Notes under the pieces: generated by a model | What the model was told of the DNA's origin: nothing | What the model saw: only the letters and a program-made list of their open reading frames with translations | The model's database searches: none | Part shown: one piece after another, positions 23,935 through 33,458 of the stretch | How the letters are laid out: the number at the start of each line of letters is the position of its first letter | Numbering within the stretch: the first letter of the stretch is position 1 | Translations under genes and position numbers: made by a program | Source: Hyphomicrobiales bacterium | GTDB taxonomy: Bacteria; Pseudomonadota; Alphaproteobacteria; Rhizobiales; Aestuariivirgaceae | Length of the DNA: 43,996 nucleotides | Direction of reading: 5' to 3' | Assembly (NCBI GenBank): GCA_016792865.1 | Contig: JAEUMJ010000196.1 | Location: 1 to 43,996 of the forward strand

Positions 23935-24945
23935 ATGCGCGCAGTCGGATATTTCAGGAGCGGCCCGCTCAGCGAGGCGAAACCGCTGGAAGACGTGGAG
24001 GTTCCGGAACCCTCCTGTGGCGAATTCGACATCGTGGTCGATGTGAAGGCCATCTCGGTGAACCCGGTGGATTACAAGGTGCGCCGCCGCTCGGCGCCGG
24101 CGGGGCAGGGGCCGAAGATCATCGGGTATGACGCAGCGGGCGTGGTGCGCTTCGTCGGCAGGAAGGCCGCCGACATGTTCAGGCCGGGCGACGAGGTCTA
24201 TTACGCCGGAGCCATCAACCGGCAGGGATGCAATGCCGAACGCCAGGCCGTCGATGCCCGCATCGTGGGCAGGAAGCCGAAGTCGCTGGACTGGTCACAG
24301 GCGGCGGCCCTGCCGCTCACCACCATCACCGCCTGGGAAATGCTGTTCGACCGGCTGAACGTGTCGAAGCCCGTGCCGGGGGCCGCATCCGCCATCCTGA
24401 TCATCGGCGGGGCCGGGGGAGTGGGGTCCATCGCCATCCAGCTTGCCCGGCAGTTGACCGCCCTCACGGTGATCGCGACCGCCTCGCGGCCGGAGAGCGA
24501 TGCCTGGTGCCGCGCCATGGGTGCGCATCATGTCATCGACCACGCGAAGCCACTTGCCGCGCAGGTCGCCGCCCTGAACCTGGGGCAGCCCGCATTCGTC
24601 TTCTGCACCAGCAACGCCGAGCCTTACATGCAGGAGATCGCTGCCCTGATCGCGCCGCAGGGCCGCCTGGGCCTGATCGCCGACACCGCCGACATTTCCT
24701 CCCTCAAGAACAAGAGCGTCTCGATCCACTGGGAATTCATGTTCACGCGGCCGGTGGAAGGCACGCCGGACATTTCCGAACAGGCACAACTGCTGAACGA
24801 AACGGCCCGGCTCATCGAGGCGGGCAAACTCCACACCACGCTCACGCGAAGGCTCGGCACGATCAATGCGGCCAACCTCATCGAAGCCCATCGGCTTCTG
24901 GAAGATGGCCGCATGGTCGGCAAGCTGGCGCTGGAAGGTTTCTGA
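23935..24945 (+). CDS. MDR-family NAD(P)H-dependent oxidoreductase (zinc-type alcohol dehydrogenase/quinone reductase-like)
   Basis: 336 residues. Medium-chain dehydrogenase fold: N-terminal GroES-like part with AISVNPVDYKVRR (39-51) and IIGYDAAGVV (62-71), then the Rossmann dinucleotide loop IIGGAGGVGSIAIQLAR (156-172). The usual catalytic-zinc ligands are not seen, so it resembles the zinc-lacking ZADH/quinone oxidoreductase branch despite its common database name. Substrate unknown. AAGGACAGGA precedes ATG 23935. It ends two bases before the fabI stop on the other strand. Confidence 0.87.
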   Translation: MRAVGYFRSGPLSEAKPLEDVEVPEPSCGEFDIVVDVKAISVNPVDYKVRRRSAPAGQGPKIIGYDAAGVVRFVGRKAADMFRPGDEVYYAGAINRQGCNAERQAVDARIVGRKPKSLDWSQAAALPLTTITAWEMLFDRLNVSKPVPGAASAILIIGGAGGVGSIAIQLARQLTALTVIATASRPESDAWCRAMGAHHVIDHAKPLAAQVAALNLGQPAFVFCTSNAEPYMQEIAALIAPQGRLGLIADTADISSLKNKSVSIHWEFMFTRPVEGTPDISEQAQLLNETARLIEAGKLHTTLTRRLGTINAANLIEAHRLLEDGRMVGKLALEGF

Positions 24946-24947
24946 GG

Positions 24948-25748
24948 TCAGGCCTTTGCGAGGTCTTCAGGCCGCGGCATCGAAATGATGTTGTAGCCGG
25001 AATCGACGTAGTGGATCTCGCCCGTCACGCCACCCGACAGCGGCGAGAGCAGATAGACGGCGGCTCCGCCCACTTCATCCAGCGTCACCGTGCGGCGCAG
25101 GGGTGCATGGGCCTGCTGGTAATTGAACATGGCCCGGGCATCGCCGACGCCGGCACCGGCCAGGGTGCGCATGGGACCTGCCGAAATCGCATTGACGCGA
25201 ATGGCATTGGGGCCGAAGTCGGCGGCGAGATATCGCACGCTGGCCTCAAGCGCGGCCTTCGCCACGCCCATCACGTTGTAGTTGGGCATCACGCGCTGCG
25301 AGCCGCCATAGGTGAGGGTGAGCACCGAGCCGCCGTTGGGCATGAGCGCCGCCGCGCGCTTGGTGATCTCGGTGAAGGAGAAGCACGAGATCACCATGGT
25401 GCGCGAGAAATTGGCCCGCGTGGTATCGGCATACTTGCCCTTCAGCTCGTTCTTGTCCGAAAAGCCGATGGAGTGAACGAGGAAGTCGATGGTCCCCCAT
25501 TGCTTCTTCAGTTCAGCGAAGGTGGCGTCCACGCTGCCCAGGTCTTCGACATCACAGTTGATGAGGATCTTCGATCCCACGCTCTCCGCCAAGGGTGCCA
25601 GGCGCTTGCCGAAGGCTTCACCCTGATAGGTGAAGGCGAGTTCGGCGCCGTGCCTCGCCAGGTTCTGGGCAATGCCCCAGGCGATGGAGTGGTCGTTCGC
25701 CACACCCATCACAAGGCCGCGGCGGCCCTTCATCAATCCTTCGGTCAT
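24948..25748 (-). CDS. fabI: Enoyl-[acyl-carrier-protein] reductase (NADH) FabI
   Basis: 266 residues. Final reduction of each fatty-acid elongation round. Features: GRRGLVMGVANDHSIAWGIAQ at the N-terminus (FabI-specific nucleotide motif), DFLVHSIGFSDKNELKG, and the catalytic Tyr-x6-Lys in PNYNVMGVAKAALEAS, followed by IRVNAISAGPMRTLA. Start 25748 (MTEGLMKG) was chosen because the frame upstream runs into fabB. It follows fabB by seven bases and belongs to the fabA-fabB-fabI unit. Confidence 0.94.
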   Translation of the reverse strand: MTEGLMKGRRGLVMGVANDHSIAWGIAQNLARHGAELAFTYQGEAFGKRLAPLAESVGSKILINCDVEDLGSVDATFAELKKQWGTIDFLVHSIGFSDKNELKGKYADTTRANFSRTMVISCFSFTEITKRAAALMPNGGSVLTLTYGGSQRVMPNYNVMGVAKAALEASVRYLAADFGPNAIRVNAISAGPMRTLAGAGVGDARAMFNYQQAHAPLRRTVTLDEVGGAAVYLLSPLSGGVTGEIHYVDSGYNIISMPRPEDLAKA

Positions 25749-25755
25749 CTGCTGC

Positions 25756-26970
25756 TTATCCGTTGTAACGTTGGAACACGAGGGTGGCGTTGGTGCCGCC
25801 AAAGCCGAAGGAGTTCGACATCACCGTGTCAACCCTGGCATTATCAACCCGCTTGCGCAGGATCGGCACACCCTCAAAGGCGGGGTCGAGTTCTTCGATG
25901 TTGGCGCTCTCGCAGAGGAAGCCGTTCTTCATCATGAGAAGCGAATAGATGGCTTCCTGCACGCCGGTTGCACCCAGCGAATGCCCGGTCAGTGACTTGG
26001 TGGAGGAAATGGGCGGGATCCTGTTGCCGAACACCTCCCGGATGGCTTCGATTTCCTTGGCGTCGCCCACGGGAGTCGAGGTGCCGTGCGGGTTGATGTA
26101 GTCGATCTCGCCCTTCACGTCCTTCATTGCCATGCGCATGCAGCGGACGGCCCCTTCGCCCGACGGTGCAACCATGTCGTAGCCGTCGGAGGTGGCGCCG
26201 TAGCCCACAAGCTCACCGTAGATCCTGGCGCCACGGGCCTTGGCATGCTCCAGTTCTTCCAGGACCACGACACCGGCGCCGCCTGCGATCACAAAGCCGT
26301 CGCGGTTCTTGTCATAGGCGCGGGAGGCCGTTGCCGGGCGGTCGTTGTACTTGGAGGACATGGCCCCCATGGCATCGAACAGCACGGAGAGGGTCCAGTC
26401 GAGTTCTTCGCCGCCGCCCGCGAACACGATGTCCTGCTTGCCCCACTGGATCAGTTCCGCGCCATTGCCGATGCAATGGGCCGAGGTGGCGCAGGCCGAC
26501 GAGATGGAATAGTTGACGCCGCGAATGCCGAACGGCGTGGCGAGTGTCGCCGAGTTGGTGGACGACATGGTGGCGGGAACAGCGAAGGGGCCAACGCGCT
26601 TCGGCCCCTTCTCGCGGGTCGTGTCGGCGGCAGCGACGAGCGTGCGGGTGGAGGGTCCGCCCGATCCCATGATGATGCCGCTGCGGTCGTTCTTCACGTC
26701 CTTTTCCTCAAGGCCGGAATCGGCAATGGCCTGCTGCATGGCCACGAAGTTCCAGGCCGCGCCATCGCCCATGAAGCGGCGCACCCGGCGATCCACCGTG
26801 TCGAGATCATAGGTGGGGGCGCCGTGCACCTGGCAGCGGAAGCCCAGTTCCTTGTATTTTTCAGCCGAGACGATGCCCGATTTTGCCTCGCGCAGGGAAG
26901 CGGTGACTTCCTGCACATTGTTGCCGATCGAGGAGACGATCCCCATGCCTGTGACGACGACACGCCGCAT
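25756..26970 (-). CDS. fabB: Beta-ketoacyl-ACP synthase I FabB
   Basis: 404 residues. Condensing enzyme needed to elongate cis-unsaturated intermediates. Catalytic triad: Cys160 in [14 protein letters not shown], His in [12 protein letters not shown], and His in [12 protein letters not shown]-terminus [16 protein letters not shown] is typical. ATG 26970 has AAGGAG ten bases upstream on its strand; a TTG nine bases earlier is in frame but less likely. The 113 bases before it, toward fabA, show no clear promoter. Confidence 0.95.
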   Translation of the reverse strand: MRRVVVTGMGIVSSIGNNVQEVTASLREAKSGIVSAEKYKELGFRCQVHGAPTYDLDTVDRRVRRFMGDGAAWNFVAMQQAIADSGLEEKDVKNDRSGIIMGSGGPSTRTLVAAADTTREKGPKRVGPFAVPATMSSTNSATLATPFGIRGVNYSISSACATSAHCIGNGAELIQWGKQDIVFAGGGEELDWTLSVLFDAMGAMSSKYNDRPATASRAYDKNRDGFVIAGGAGVVVLEELEHAKARGARIYGELVGYGATSDGYDMVAPSGEGAVRCMRMAMKDVKGEIDYINPHGTSTPVGDAKEIEAIREVFGNRIPPISSTKSLTGHSLGATGVQEAIYSLLMMKNGFLCESANIEELDPAFEGVPILRKRVDNARVDTVMSNSFGFGGTNATLVFQRYNG

Positions 26971-27083
26971 TCTCTTCAAACTCCTTGGAGCGAAAGTTCT
27001 CTTTGCAGTTGGTTTAGCAGGATGAGGAAGGCAGGGCTACGAGTTCCCGCATCCTCATGCACAGTCCGCAAGGCCAAGGGAAA

Positions 27084-27599
27084 TCAGGCTTTTTCCGGTT
27101 CGAACAGGCCGACCTTCATGTCGGTGATCTGATAGACGGTTTCGCCGTCGGCCTTCATCACGCCATTCGCTACCGCAAGTTTCAACTTGCGCAGGATAAG
27201 GCGGGTGACATCGACTTCATAAGTGACCAACTTCGTCCGGGGCGTGACCATGCCGGTGAATTTCACCTCGCCCACGCCAAGGGCGCGGCCCTTGCCCGGT
27301 TCACCCAGCCAGCCGAGGTAGAAACCGGTGAGCTGCCACAGCGCGTCCAGGCCAAGGCAGCCGGGCATTACGGGGTCGCCGTGGAAATGGCAGGGGAAGA
27401 ACCACAGGTCGGGCTTGATGTCGAATTCGGCAACAACCTTTCCCAACCCGGCACTGCCGCCATCCCTGCTGATGTGGGTGATGCGATCGAACATCAGCAT
27501 GGGCGGCAACGGAAGCTGGGCGTTGCCGGGTCCGAAAAGCTCGCCCCGTCCGCACTGCAGAAGTTCTTCGTATGTGTAGGATGGTTGTCCGATTGCCAT
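27084..27599 (-). CDS. fabA: 3-hydroxydecanoyl-ACP dehydratase/isomerase FabA
   Basis: 171 residues, exact family size. Dehydrates 3-hydroxydecanoyl-ACP and isomerises the double bond, opening the route to unsaturated fatty acids. Catalytic His71 and Asp85 are in [23 protein letters not shown] positions 68-89. [14 protein letters not shown] and [15 protein letters not shown] follow the consensus. First gene of the fabA-fabB-fabI group. On its upstream side, TTGCAA at 27648-27653 and an AT-rich TTTATAAA stretch near 27620 may be promoter parts, but the spacing is poor. Confidence 0.95.
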   Translation of the reverse strand: MAIGQPSYTYEELLQCGRGELFGPGNAQLPLPPMLMFDRITHISRDGGSAGLGKVVAEFDIKPDLWFFPCHFHGDPVMPGCLGLDALWQLTGFYLGWLGEPGKGRALGVGEVKFTGMVTPRTKLVTYEVDVTRLILRKLKLAVANGVMKADGETVYQITDMKVGLFEPEKA

Positions 27600-27698
27600 G
27601 TTCTGTTTCAGCCCATTTTTTATAAACTAGCACGCTGTTGCCGGGGATTGCAAAGTGCCTGATGACACAATCAACCGCCTGTGCGTCAACAGCTTGAC

Positions 27699-28661
27699 TT
27701 AAAGCCGCCGCAGGAAAACGCTGCGCACCTTGTGATCGGCTCCCTTGCGCAGGACGAGATCGGCGCGGGGTCGGGTGGGCAGGATGTTTTCCTTCAGGTT
27801 CACGAGGTTGATGCTGTTCCAGATGCGGGTGGCGGTGCTTTCCGCCTCCTGGTCGCTCAGGCCGGCATAGCGGTGGAAGTAGGATTTCGGATCCTTGAAG
27901 GCGCCGTTGCGGAGCGAGAAGAAGCGCTCGATGTACCAGTTCTTCAGGTCTTTTTCGTCCGCATCGATGAAGATGGAGAAGTCGAAGAAGTCGGAGGTAT
28001 TGGGAATGCCGCGGCCATCGCGGGGCGGGCGTCCCGTCTGCAGCACGTTGATGCCCTCGACGATCAGGATGTCGGGCTGGTCAACAATCTGGGTCTGGTC
28101 CTTCAGCACGTCGTAGGTGAGGTGGGAGTAGAGCGGCGCTTCCACATCGCGCTCGCCCGACTTGATGTCCGACATGAAGCGCAGGATGCGGGGCAGGTCA
28201 TAGGATTCCGGGAAGCCTTTGCGCTGCATCAGGCCCTCGCGCTCCAGGACCGCGTTCGGCAGGAGGAAACCGTCGGTGGTGACGAGATCGACCTTCGGAT
28301 GCGACGGCCAGCGCGACAGCAGGCGGCGCAGGATGCGCGCCGTGGTGCTCTTGCCGCTGGCAACGCTTCCGGCAATGCCGATCACATAGGGCACTTTCAG
28401 GTCGGTGATGTGCAGGAACTGGTTTGAGGCATGGAACAGCTTCTGGCTGGCCTGAACATAAAGATTCAGCAGGCGCGAGAGCGGCAGGTAAATGGCTTCC
28501 ACCTCGGCCAGGTCAATGCGGTCGTTCAGCGAGCGCACTTCTTCAAGGTCGGCGCCGGTCAGGGTCATGGGCGTATCGGCGCGAAGCCCGGCCCATTCGT
28601 TGCGTGCAAAGCGCCGGAAGGGAGAGACTTCGCGGGCGAAGTCTTCGGCGAGATCAATCAT
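27699..28661 (-). CDS. coaA: Type I pantothenate kinase CoaA
   Basis: 320 residues. First committed step of coenzyme A synthesis, phosphorylating pantothenate. P-loop [14 protein letters not shown] at 95-108, then [37 protein letters not shown] and VEGINVLQ, all hallmarks of the bacterial type I enzyme. Its ATG overlaps the end of hisE by eight bases, so it is the last gene of the his operon, an arrangement known in rhizobia. Confidence 0.95.
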   Translation of the reverse strand: MIDLAEDFAREVSPFRRFARNEWAGLRADTPMTLTGADLEEVRSLNDRIDLAEVEAIYLPLSRLLNLYVQASQKLFHASNQFLHITDLKVPYVIGIAGSVASGKSTTARILRRLLSRWPSHPKVDLVTTDGFLLPNAVLEREGLMQRKGFPESYDLPRILRFMSDIKSGERDVEAPLYSHLTYDVLKDQTQIVDQPDILIVEGINVLQTGRPPRDGRGIPNTSDFFDFSIFIDADEKDLKNWYIERFFSLRNGAFKDPKSYFHRYAGLSDQEAESTATRIWNSINLVNLKENILPTRPRADLVLRKGADHKVRSVFLRRL

Positions 28662-28980
28662 CTTTGCGGCTCGCCTTTTCGGCCAGGCCGGACGTGCCTT
28701 CGCGGCGCTTCAGCTCGTCCATGACCTCCTGCGGCGAAACGCCGGCGGCCTTGAGCAGCACGAGGAAATGATAAAGCACGTCGGCGGCTTCCTTCACCGT
28801 CTCCGTGTGCTGCTTCTGCACTGCGGCGAGGGCCAGCTCCACTGCTTCCTCGCCCAGCTTCTTCGCGCACGGTCCCACACCCTTGCCGATGAGCCGTGCC
28901 GTGTAGGATGAATCGGGCGATGCCGAAGCCTTCGCTTCGATCTCGCTTGCAAGTTTTTCGAGCTGGCTGAAATCGGCCAT
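28654..28980 (-). CDS. hisE: Phosphoribosyl-ATP pyrophosphatase HisE
   Basis: 108 residues. Second step of histidine synthesis, hydrolysing phosphoribosyl-ATP to phosphoribosyl-AMP. The all-alpha NTP pyrophosphatase motif is clear: [28 protein letters not shown] then [14 protein letters not shown] with the metal-binding Glu and Asp residues. ATG 28980 shares one base with the hisF stop; a GTG at 28983 is also in frame. Confidence 0.93.
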   Translation of the reverse strand: MADFSQLEKLASEIEAKASASPDSSYTARLIGKGVGPCAKKLGEEAVELALAAVQKQHTETVKEAADVLYHFLVLLKAAGVSPQEVMDELKRREGTSGLAEKASRKDD

Positions 28981-29759
28981 CACGCTCCCCTTGAAGTGAC
29001 GGCCGGGCGCACGGGTATTCCCGCCTTCGCCATGGCCTCCTTTGCCTGCCCGATGGTAAAGGTTCCGAAATGGAAAATCGAGGCGGCCAGAACCGCCGTG
29101 GCGTGTCCGTCCCTAATACCTTCGACCAAGTGGTCAAGCGTACCGACCCCGCCGGAAGCGATCACCGGAATGCTCACGGCGTCGGCGATGGCGCGGGTGA
29201 GAGCGATGTTGAAGCCCTTGCCCGTTCCGTCGCGGTCCATGGAGGTGAGCAGGATTTCGCCGGCCCCCAGCGCCTCCACCTCGCGGGCGAATTCCACGGC
29301 GTCGATCCCGGTTTCCTTGCGGCCGCCGTGGGTGAAGATCTCGAACCTGCCGGGCGCCACTTCCTTCGCATCGATGGCGACCACAATGCACTGGCTGCCG
29401 AACTTCTCTGCCGCCTCCTTCACGAACTGGCGGTTTGCGACCGCAGCAGAATTGATCGAGACCTTGTCGGCACCAGCCAGAAGAAGTGCGCGGATGTCTT
29501 CGAGCGTGCGCACGCCACCGCCGACGGTCAGGGGCATGAAGCAGGCCTCGGCCGTGCGCTGCACCACGTCGCGCATGATGCCGCGGCCCTCATGAGTCGC
29601 GGTGATGTCGAGGAAGCAGAGTTCGTCTGCACCTGCCGCATCATAGGCTTTCGCCGCTTCCACCGGGTCGCCCGCATCGACGAGGTTGACGAAGTTCACG
29701 CCCTTGACGACGCGGCCATCCTTCACGTCCAGACAGGGAATGACGCGCATCTTGAGCAT
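28980..29759 (-). CDS. hisF: Imidazole glycerol phosphate synthase cyclase subunit HisF
   Basis: 259 residues, TIM barrel. Works with HisH to make imidazole glycerol phosphate and AICAR. Catalytic Asp11 in [17 protein letters not shown] and the second Asp in VVAIDAKEV are present, with [11 protein letters not shown] and [11 protein letters not shown] phosphate loops. The ATG shares one base with the stop of the preceding SDR gene. Confidence 0.96.
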   Translation of the reverse strand: MLKMRVIPCLDVKDGRVVKGVNFVNLVDAGDPVEAAKAYDAAGADELCFLDITATHEGRGIMRDVVQRTAEACFMPLTVGGGVRTLEDIRALLLAGADKVSINSAAVANRQFVKEAAEKFGSQCIVVAIDAKEVAPGRFEIFTHGGRKETGIDAVEFAREVEALGAGEILLTSMDRDGTGKGFNIALTRAIADAVSIPVIASGGVGTLDHLVEGIRDGHATAVLAASIFHFGTFTIGQAKEAMAKAGIPVRPAVTSRGA

Positions 29760-30511
29760 CAGCGGCCTCCTGACACGCGCAGGCTCGTGCCGGTGATGTA
29801 GCCGGCGGCGTCGCTGGCGAGGAACAGCACGGCCTCGGCAATGTCGTCGGGCTTGCCGATCCGTTGCATGGGGATCGACGGGCGGATGCGTTCAACGCGC
29901 GCCGCATCCCCCGATGAGCGGTCATGGATTTCGGTTTCAATCATGCCGGGGGTGACAGAGACGACGCGCACGCTTTCCATCGCCACTTCCTTGGCCAGTC
30001 CGATGGTGAGGGAATCGATGGCGCCCTTGCTTGCGGCATACCAGACATATTCTCCGGGGCTGCCGAGCAGGGCCGCCGCGGAGGAAATGTTGACGATCAC
30101 GCCACCCTTGCCGCCGTTCCGCGTGGACATGTGCTTCACCGCCTCACGCGCCACATAGATGGCACCCGTGGTGTTCACGGCAATCACATCGGCGATGAGC
30201 CTGGGGTCTGCCTGATCGAGGCGGCCGGATTTTCCGGTGACGCCTGCATTGTTCACCACAACATCGATGCCGCCGAAACTCAGGATCGTCTGCTTGAACA
30301 GGCGCTCGATGTCTTCGAGCTTCCCCATGTCGCCCTGGAACGCCAGGGCCATGCCGCCGTCGATGCGGATGTCCTCGCACAGCACTTCCGCAGCGGCGCG
30401 GTCAGAGACATAGTTCACCACGACGCGATAGCCGCGCATGGCCGCGAGCCGCGCCGTGGCAGCGCCAATGCCGCGGCTTCCGCCGGTGATCAACATTACC
30501 TTGCCAGTCAT
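29759..30511 (-). CDS. Short-chain dehydrogenase/reductase inserted in the his operon
   Basis: 250 residues, classical SDR. NAD(P) motif ITGGSRGIG (8-16), NNAG in VVNNAGVTG, catalytic Ser in [10 protein letters not shown], and Tyr-x3-Lys in [13 protein letters not shown]. It resembles FabG/glucose-dehydrogenase-like enzymes with acidic-residue-free N-terminus, suggesting NADPH use, though this is a weak inference. It is fully embedded in the his operon: its ATG overlaps the hisA stop by four bases and its stop overlaps the hisF ATG by one. Histidine synthesis does not need an SDR at this point, so its substrate is unknown. Confidence 0.9.
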   Translation of the reverse strand: MTGKVMLITGGSRGIGAATARLAAMRGYRVVVNYVSDRAAAEVLCEDIRIDGGMALAFQGDMGKLEDIERLFKQTILSFGGIDVVVNNAGVTGKSGRLDQADPRLIADVIAVNTTGAIYVAREAVKHMSTRNGGKGGVIVNISSAAALLGSPGEYVWYAASKGAIDSLTIGLAKEVAMESVRVVSVTPGMIETEIHDRSSGDAARVERIRPSIPMQRIGKPDDIAEAVLFLASDAAGYITGTSLRVSGGR

Positions 30512-31239
30512 GCGGCCTCCGCGATCAGTTTGAGGGCTTCCGCCGCGTCGATGCGGCCATCGTAAAGGGCGCGGCCCGTGATTGCGCCTTCAAGCCTGTG
30601 CGCATCGGGCTGCAACATGCGGCGGATATCGGCAAGCGATGCAAGGCCGCCGGATGCAATCACCGGAATGGAAACGGCGTCTGAAAGGGCAATCGTGGCG
30701 TCCCAGTTGATGCCCGCGAGAATGCCGTCGCGATCGATGTCGGTGTAGATGATGGCGGCGACACCGGCCCCCTCGAACTTTTTCGCAAGCTCGATGACCT
30801 CCAGCGACGAGGCTTCGGCCCAGCCTTCGACCGCCACCTTGCCGCCCTTGGCGTCAATGCCGACGGCGATCCGTCCGGGGAAGCGTCGGCAGGCCAGTTT
30901 CACCAGTTCGGGATCTCGCACGGCCACGGTGCCGAGGATGACCCGCGCCAGTCCCTTCGACAGCCCATGCTCGATGTGGTCCAGCGTGCGGATGCCGCCG
31001 CCCAGTTGCACCGGGTTGCGGGTGGCCTTGAGGATGGCTTCCACCGCAGCGCCGTTCACCGATTGGCCCGCGAAGGCGCCGTTCAGGTCGACGACATGCA
31101 ACCAGCGAAAGCCCTGCCGCTCGAAGGCGAGGGCCTGGGCAGCGGGGTCTTCGTTGTAAACGGTGGCTTGCGCCATGTCGCCCAGCTTCAGGCGCACGCA
31201 ACGCCCGTCCTTCAGGTCGATGGCGGGAAAGAGGATCAC
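30508..31239 (-). CDS. hisA: Phosphoribosylformimino-5-aminoimidazole carboxamide ribotide isomerase HisA
   Basis: 243 residues, TIM barrel. Amadori rearrangement, fourth step of histidine synthesis. [17 protein letters not shown] with catalytic Asp8, [12 protein letters not shown], and [10 protein letters not shown] with the second Asp region. The start is GTG at 31239, which makes a GTGA overlap with hisH and gives the standard HisA N-terminus; a GTG at 31248 would add three residues. Confidence 0.95.
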   Translation of the reverse strand: MILFPAIDLKDGRCVRLKLGDMAQATVYNEDPAAQALAFERQGFRWLHVVDLNGAFAGQSVNGAAVEAILKATRNPVQLGGGIRTLDHIEHGLSKGLARVILGTVAVRDPELVKLACRRFPGRIAVGIDAKGGKVAVEGWAEASSLEVIELAKKFEGAGVAAIIYTDIDRDGILAGINWDATIALSDAVSIPVIASGGLASLADIRRMLQPDAHRLEGAITGRALYDGRIDAAEALKLIAEAA

Positions 31240-31889
31240 GGTTTCCACCTCAGGAAATTGGCGATCAGGCGCAGGCCCAGCTCCTGGCTCTTTTCCGGAT
31301 GGAACTGCGTGCCCACCAGGTTTTCGTAGCCCACGATTGCCGTCACGGCACCGCCATAGTCGGTGGTGGCGATCAGGTCTTCGGGCAGGGTCGGTTCCAG
31401 GTGGTAGGAGTGCACGAAGTAGGCATGCTGGCCCTGCTCGCCCGTTTCAATGTCCTGCAACACGGGATGGCTGGAATGGACCTTCAGCGTATTCCAGCCC
31501 ATGTGCGGGATCTTGAGCGTGGGGTCATCGGGCCTGATCTTCACCACGTCGCCCGCAACCCAGCCCAGCCCCTGCGTGGTCTGGTGCTCAAGGCCGCGTG
31601 TCGCCATCAACTGCATGCCGACACAGATGCCGAGGAAAGGCCGCCCGTGGGCGATCACCTGCTGTTGCAGGACTTCGCGCATGCCTTCGACGGCATTCAG
31701 GCCATCGCGGCAATCCTTGAAGGCCCCGACACCGGGAAGGACAATGTGATCCGCCTTGGCGACCTCTTCCGCCTTGCCGGTCACGACGATCCTGGTCTTG
31801 ATCCCGTTGTCGGCGGCAGCGCGCTCGAAGGCCTTGTGGGCGGAATGCAGGTTGCCCGATCCGTAATCGATGATGACGGTTTTCATCAT
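31236..31889 (-). CDS. hisH: Imidazole glycerol phosphate synthase glutaminase subunit HisH
   Basis: 217 residues (216 from the second ATG). Supplies ammonia from glutamine to HisF. Triad: Cys89 in [13 protein letters not shown], and His/Glu in [19 protein letters not shown] at 31889/31886: the first forms an ATGA overlap with the hisB stop and is preferred by context. Confidence 0.95.
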   Translation of the reverse strand: MMKTVIIDYGSGNLHSAHKAFERAAADNGIKTRIVVTGKAEEVAKADHIVLPGVGAFKDCRDGLNAVEGMREVLQQQVIAHGRPFLGICVGMQLMATRGLEHQTTQGLGWVAGDVVKIRPDDPTLKIPHMGWNTLKVHSSHPVLQDIETGEQGQHAYFVHSYHLEPTLPEDLIATTDYGGAVTAIVGYENLVGTQFHPEKSQELGLRLIANFLRWKP

Positions 31890-32479
31890 CCCTTGAGCGA
31901 GCCCTTGGTGGAGGGAATGCGGTCCTTTTGGCGCGGGTCGATTTCCAGCGCGTCGCGCAGGGCGCGGGCCAGGGCCTTGAAGCTCGATTCCGCAATGTGG
32001 TGGGCATTGCCGCCGACGGTGTTTTCGAGATGCAGCGTGATGCCGGAATTCATGGAGAAGGCCTGAAACCACTCGCGCACCAGTTCGGTATCGAATTCGC
32101 CGATCTTGTCGCGCGGATATTCGCAGTTGAAGACGAGGAAGGGACGGCCCGACACGTCGATCGCCACGCGGGTCAGTGTCTCGTCCATCACGAGGTCGCA
32201 GGAGGCATAGCGGCGAATGCCGCGGCGGTCGCCCAGCGCCTGGCTCACGGCCTGCCCCAGGGCAATGCCGCAATCCTCCACCGTGTGGTGGAAGTCGATG
32301 TGCAGGTCGCCCTCGGCCTTGAGGTCGATGTCGATCAGCGAATGACGCGAGAAAAGCTCCATCATGTGGTCGAAGAAACCGACGCCGGTCCTGATGTCGA
32401 AGCTCCCGCTGCCGTCCAGGTTCACCGTGCAGGCGATCCCGGTTTCGGTTGTCTTGCGGCTGATGGTGGCTGTGCGCAT
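31886..32479 (-). CDS. hisB: Imidazoleglycerol-phosphate dehydratase HisB
   Basis: 197 residues, the monofunctional form. Mn-binding histidine motifs [14 protein letters not shown] and [18 protein letters not shown] are intact, as is [12 protein letters not shown]. First gene of the his operon; the start at 32479 was taken from the family N-terminus ([12 protein letters not shown]). Upstream, a CCCGC/GCGGG hairpin ends at the presumed ribosome-binding site. Confidence 0.95.
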   Translation of the reverse strand: MRTATISRKTTETGIACTVNLDGSGSFDIRTGVGFFDHMMELFSRHSLIDIDLKAEGDLHIDFHHTVEDCGIALGQAVSQALGDRRGIRRYASCDLVMDETLTRVAIDVSGRPFLVFNCEYPRDKIGEFDTELVREWFQAFSMNSGITLHLENTVGGNAHHIAESSFKALARALRDALEIDPRQKDRIPSTKGSLKG

Positions 32480-32486
32480 GATTTTT

Positions 32487-32507
32487 CCCGCTTTTCGCGA
32501 GTGCGGG
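32487..32507 (-). promoter_or_regulatory. Small hairpin at the hisB ribosome-binding site
   Basis: On the minus strand, CCCGC (32507-32503) pairs with GCGGG (32491-32487) over an 11-base loop. The 3' arm supplies the GGGA that precedes the hisB ATG by about 8 bases, so pairing could hide the site. No leader peptide with His codons is visible, so this is not a classical his attenuator. Confidence 0.35.
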
Positions 32508-32553
32508 ATAGCAGATGCCCCCGGCCCCGTCACCCCTCAGAAGTCATGGCGGG

Positions 32554-33294
32554 TTAACGTTTTTTCCGGATCGCCGGGCTGGCGCTGATGACGTTGTCGG
32601 TGTCGGACAGGAGCTGGAGCATGGCCTCCCTGGCCGCCGCCCCGTCGGCGGCGGCGACAGCCCGCACGATGTTCTGGTGCAGGCGCAGGGCGCGGGAATA
32701 ATGCGGATTCTTGTTGGTGGTGTAATCGAACAAATGGGTTAACGCCTGTTCGATGATGATGGCGAAGGGCACCAGCAACTCGTTGTTGGCGCAGGCGAGC
32801 AGGGCCTCGTGGAATTCCACGTCGGTCGCCACCATGGTCGGCGGCTCGGTGGCCTCCGCCATGGCATGGTAGGCCGCCACCAGGCGTTCAAGCTGCTGGG
32901 GCGAATGCTTGCGGGCCGCAAGTTCGGCAATGCCCGGCTCGACCAGGCGGCGGGCTTCCTGGGTGGAGGCAAGGAAGGCCTTGCGGTCCATGGCCGCCCG
33001 GTGCCAGCCCAGCACGTTCCGGTCCAGCATGTTCCAGCGGCTGCGGGGTTCAACCCGCGACCCCACCTTCGGGCGCGACTGGATGAGGCCCTTTGCGGTC
33101 AGGCTCTTGATCGCCTCACGGACGGCGGTGCGGCTGGCATTATAGATTTTCCCCCATTCCGCCTCGTTCGGCAGGACGGTACCGGGCATGAATTCGCCAC
33201 TGAGAATGCGTTCTCCGATGGCGCTTTCGATCTTGTCATGCAGGTTGCCGGAGGGCTGCCTGCCCTCGGTCCTGCCATACTGAGTCCTGGCCAT
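32554..33294 (-). CDS. GntR-family (FadR subfamily, FCD domain) transcriptional regulator
   Basis: 246 residues. Winged helix-turn-helix at about 17-85 ([48 protein letters not shown]), then an FCD ligand domain with likely metal ligands in [17 protein letters not shown] and [13 protein letters not shown]. Located divergently from the sugar importer, it is probably its regulator, comparable to GguR next to chvE/gguAB in Agrobacterium. Start 33294 (MARTQYG) was chosen because in-frame ATGs farther upstream (33330, 33357) lie inside the two operator repeats. No good ribosome-binding site is seen for any start. Confidence 0.87.
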   Translation of the reverse strand: MARTQYGRTEGRQPSGNLHDKIESAIGERILSGEFMPGTVLPNEAEWGKIYNASRTAVREAIKSLTAKGLIQSRPKVGSRVEPRSRWNMLDRNVLGWHRAAMDRKAFLASTQEARRLVEPGIAELAARKHSPQQLERLVAAYHAMAEATEPPTMVATDVEFHEALLACANNELLVPFAIIIEQALTHLFDYTTNKNPHYSRALRLHQNIVRAVAAADGAAAREAMLQLLSDTDNVISASPAIRKKR

Positions 33295-33323
33295 GTTGCG
33301 CTGCCGCAAAGTTTTCCGGGCTT

Positions 33324-33334
33324 TTGTCATACAA
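33324..33334. promoter_or_regulatory. GntR-type operator, copy 1
   Basis: TTGTCATACAA, the pattern TTGT-N3-ACAA typical of FadR-subfamily GntR operators. It lies 30 bases upstream of the regulator start and could control its own expression. Centre is 23 bases from copy 2, about two helical turns. Confidence 0.75.
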
Positions 33335-33346
33335 GGCCGTGGGTAT

Positions 33347-33357
33347 TTGTCATACAA
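33347..33357. promoter_or_regulatory. GntR-type operator, copy 2
   Basis: Second exact TTGTCATACAA, flanked by A/T on both sides. It sits toward chvE, 101 bases before its GTG. TTGATC at 33363-33368 and ATTATG near 33384 may be promoter parts of chvE, but spacing is short. Confidence 0.75.
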
Positions 33358-33458
33358 AAATCTTGATCGCGTTCCGGCTGCACATTATGGTCCGCGCCCA
33401 TGACAGCGCAAGACCGGCATGGTGCCGGGGGCGCAGTCTCTATCAGGGAGGATACCAC

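Noticed and set aside
27601-27660. fabA promoter from TTGCAA and the TTTATAAA stretch
   Set aside because: No 16-18 base spacing puts a good -10 hexamer in place.
31240-31248. GTG at 31248 as the hisA start
   Set aside because: GTG 31239 gives the standard HisA N-terminus and a GTGA coupling with hisH.
33295-33357. N-terminal extension of the GntR regulator to 33330 or 33357
   Set aside because: The extra codons run through both operator copies and add no part of the winged-helix domain.
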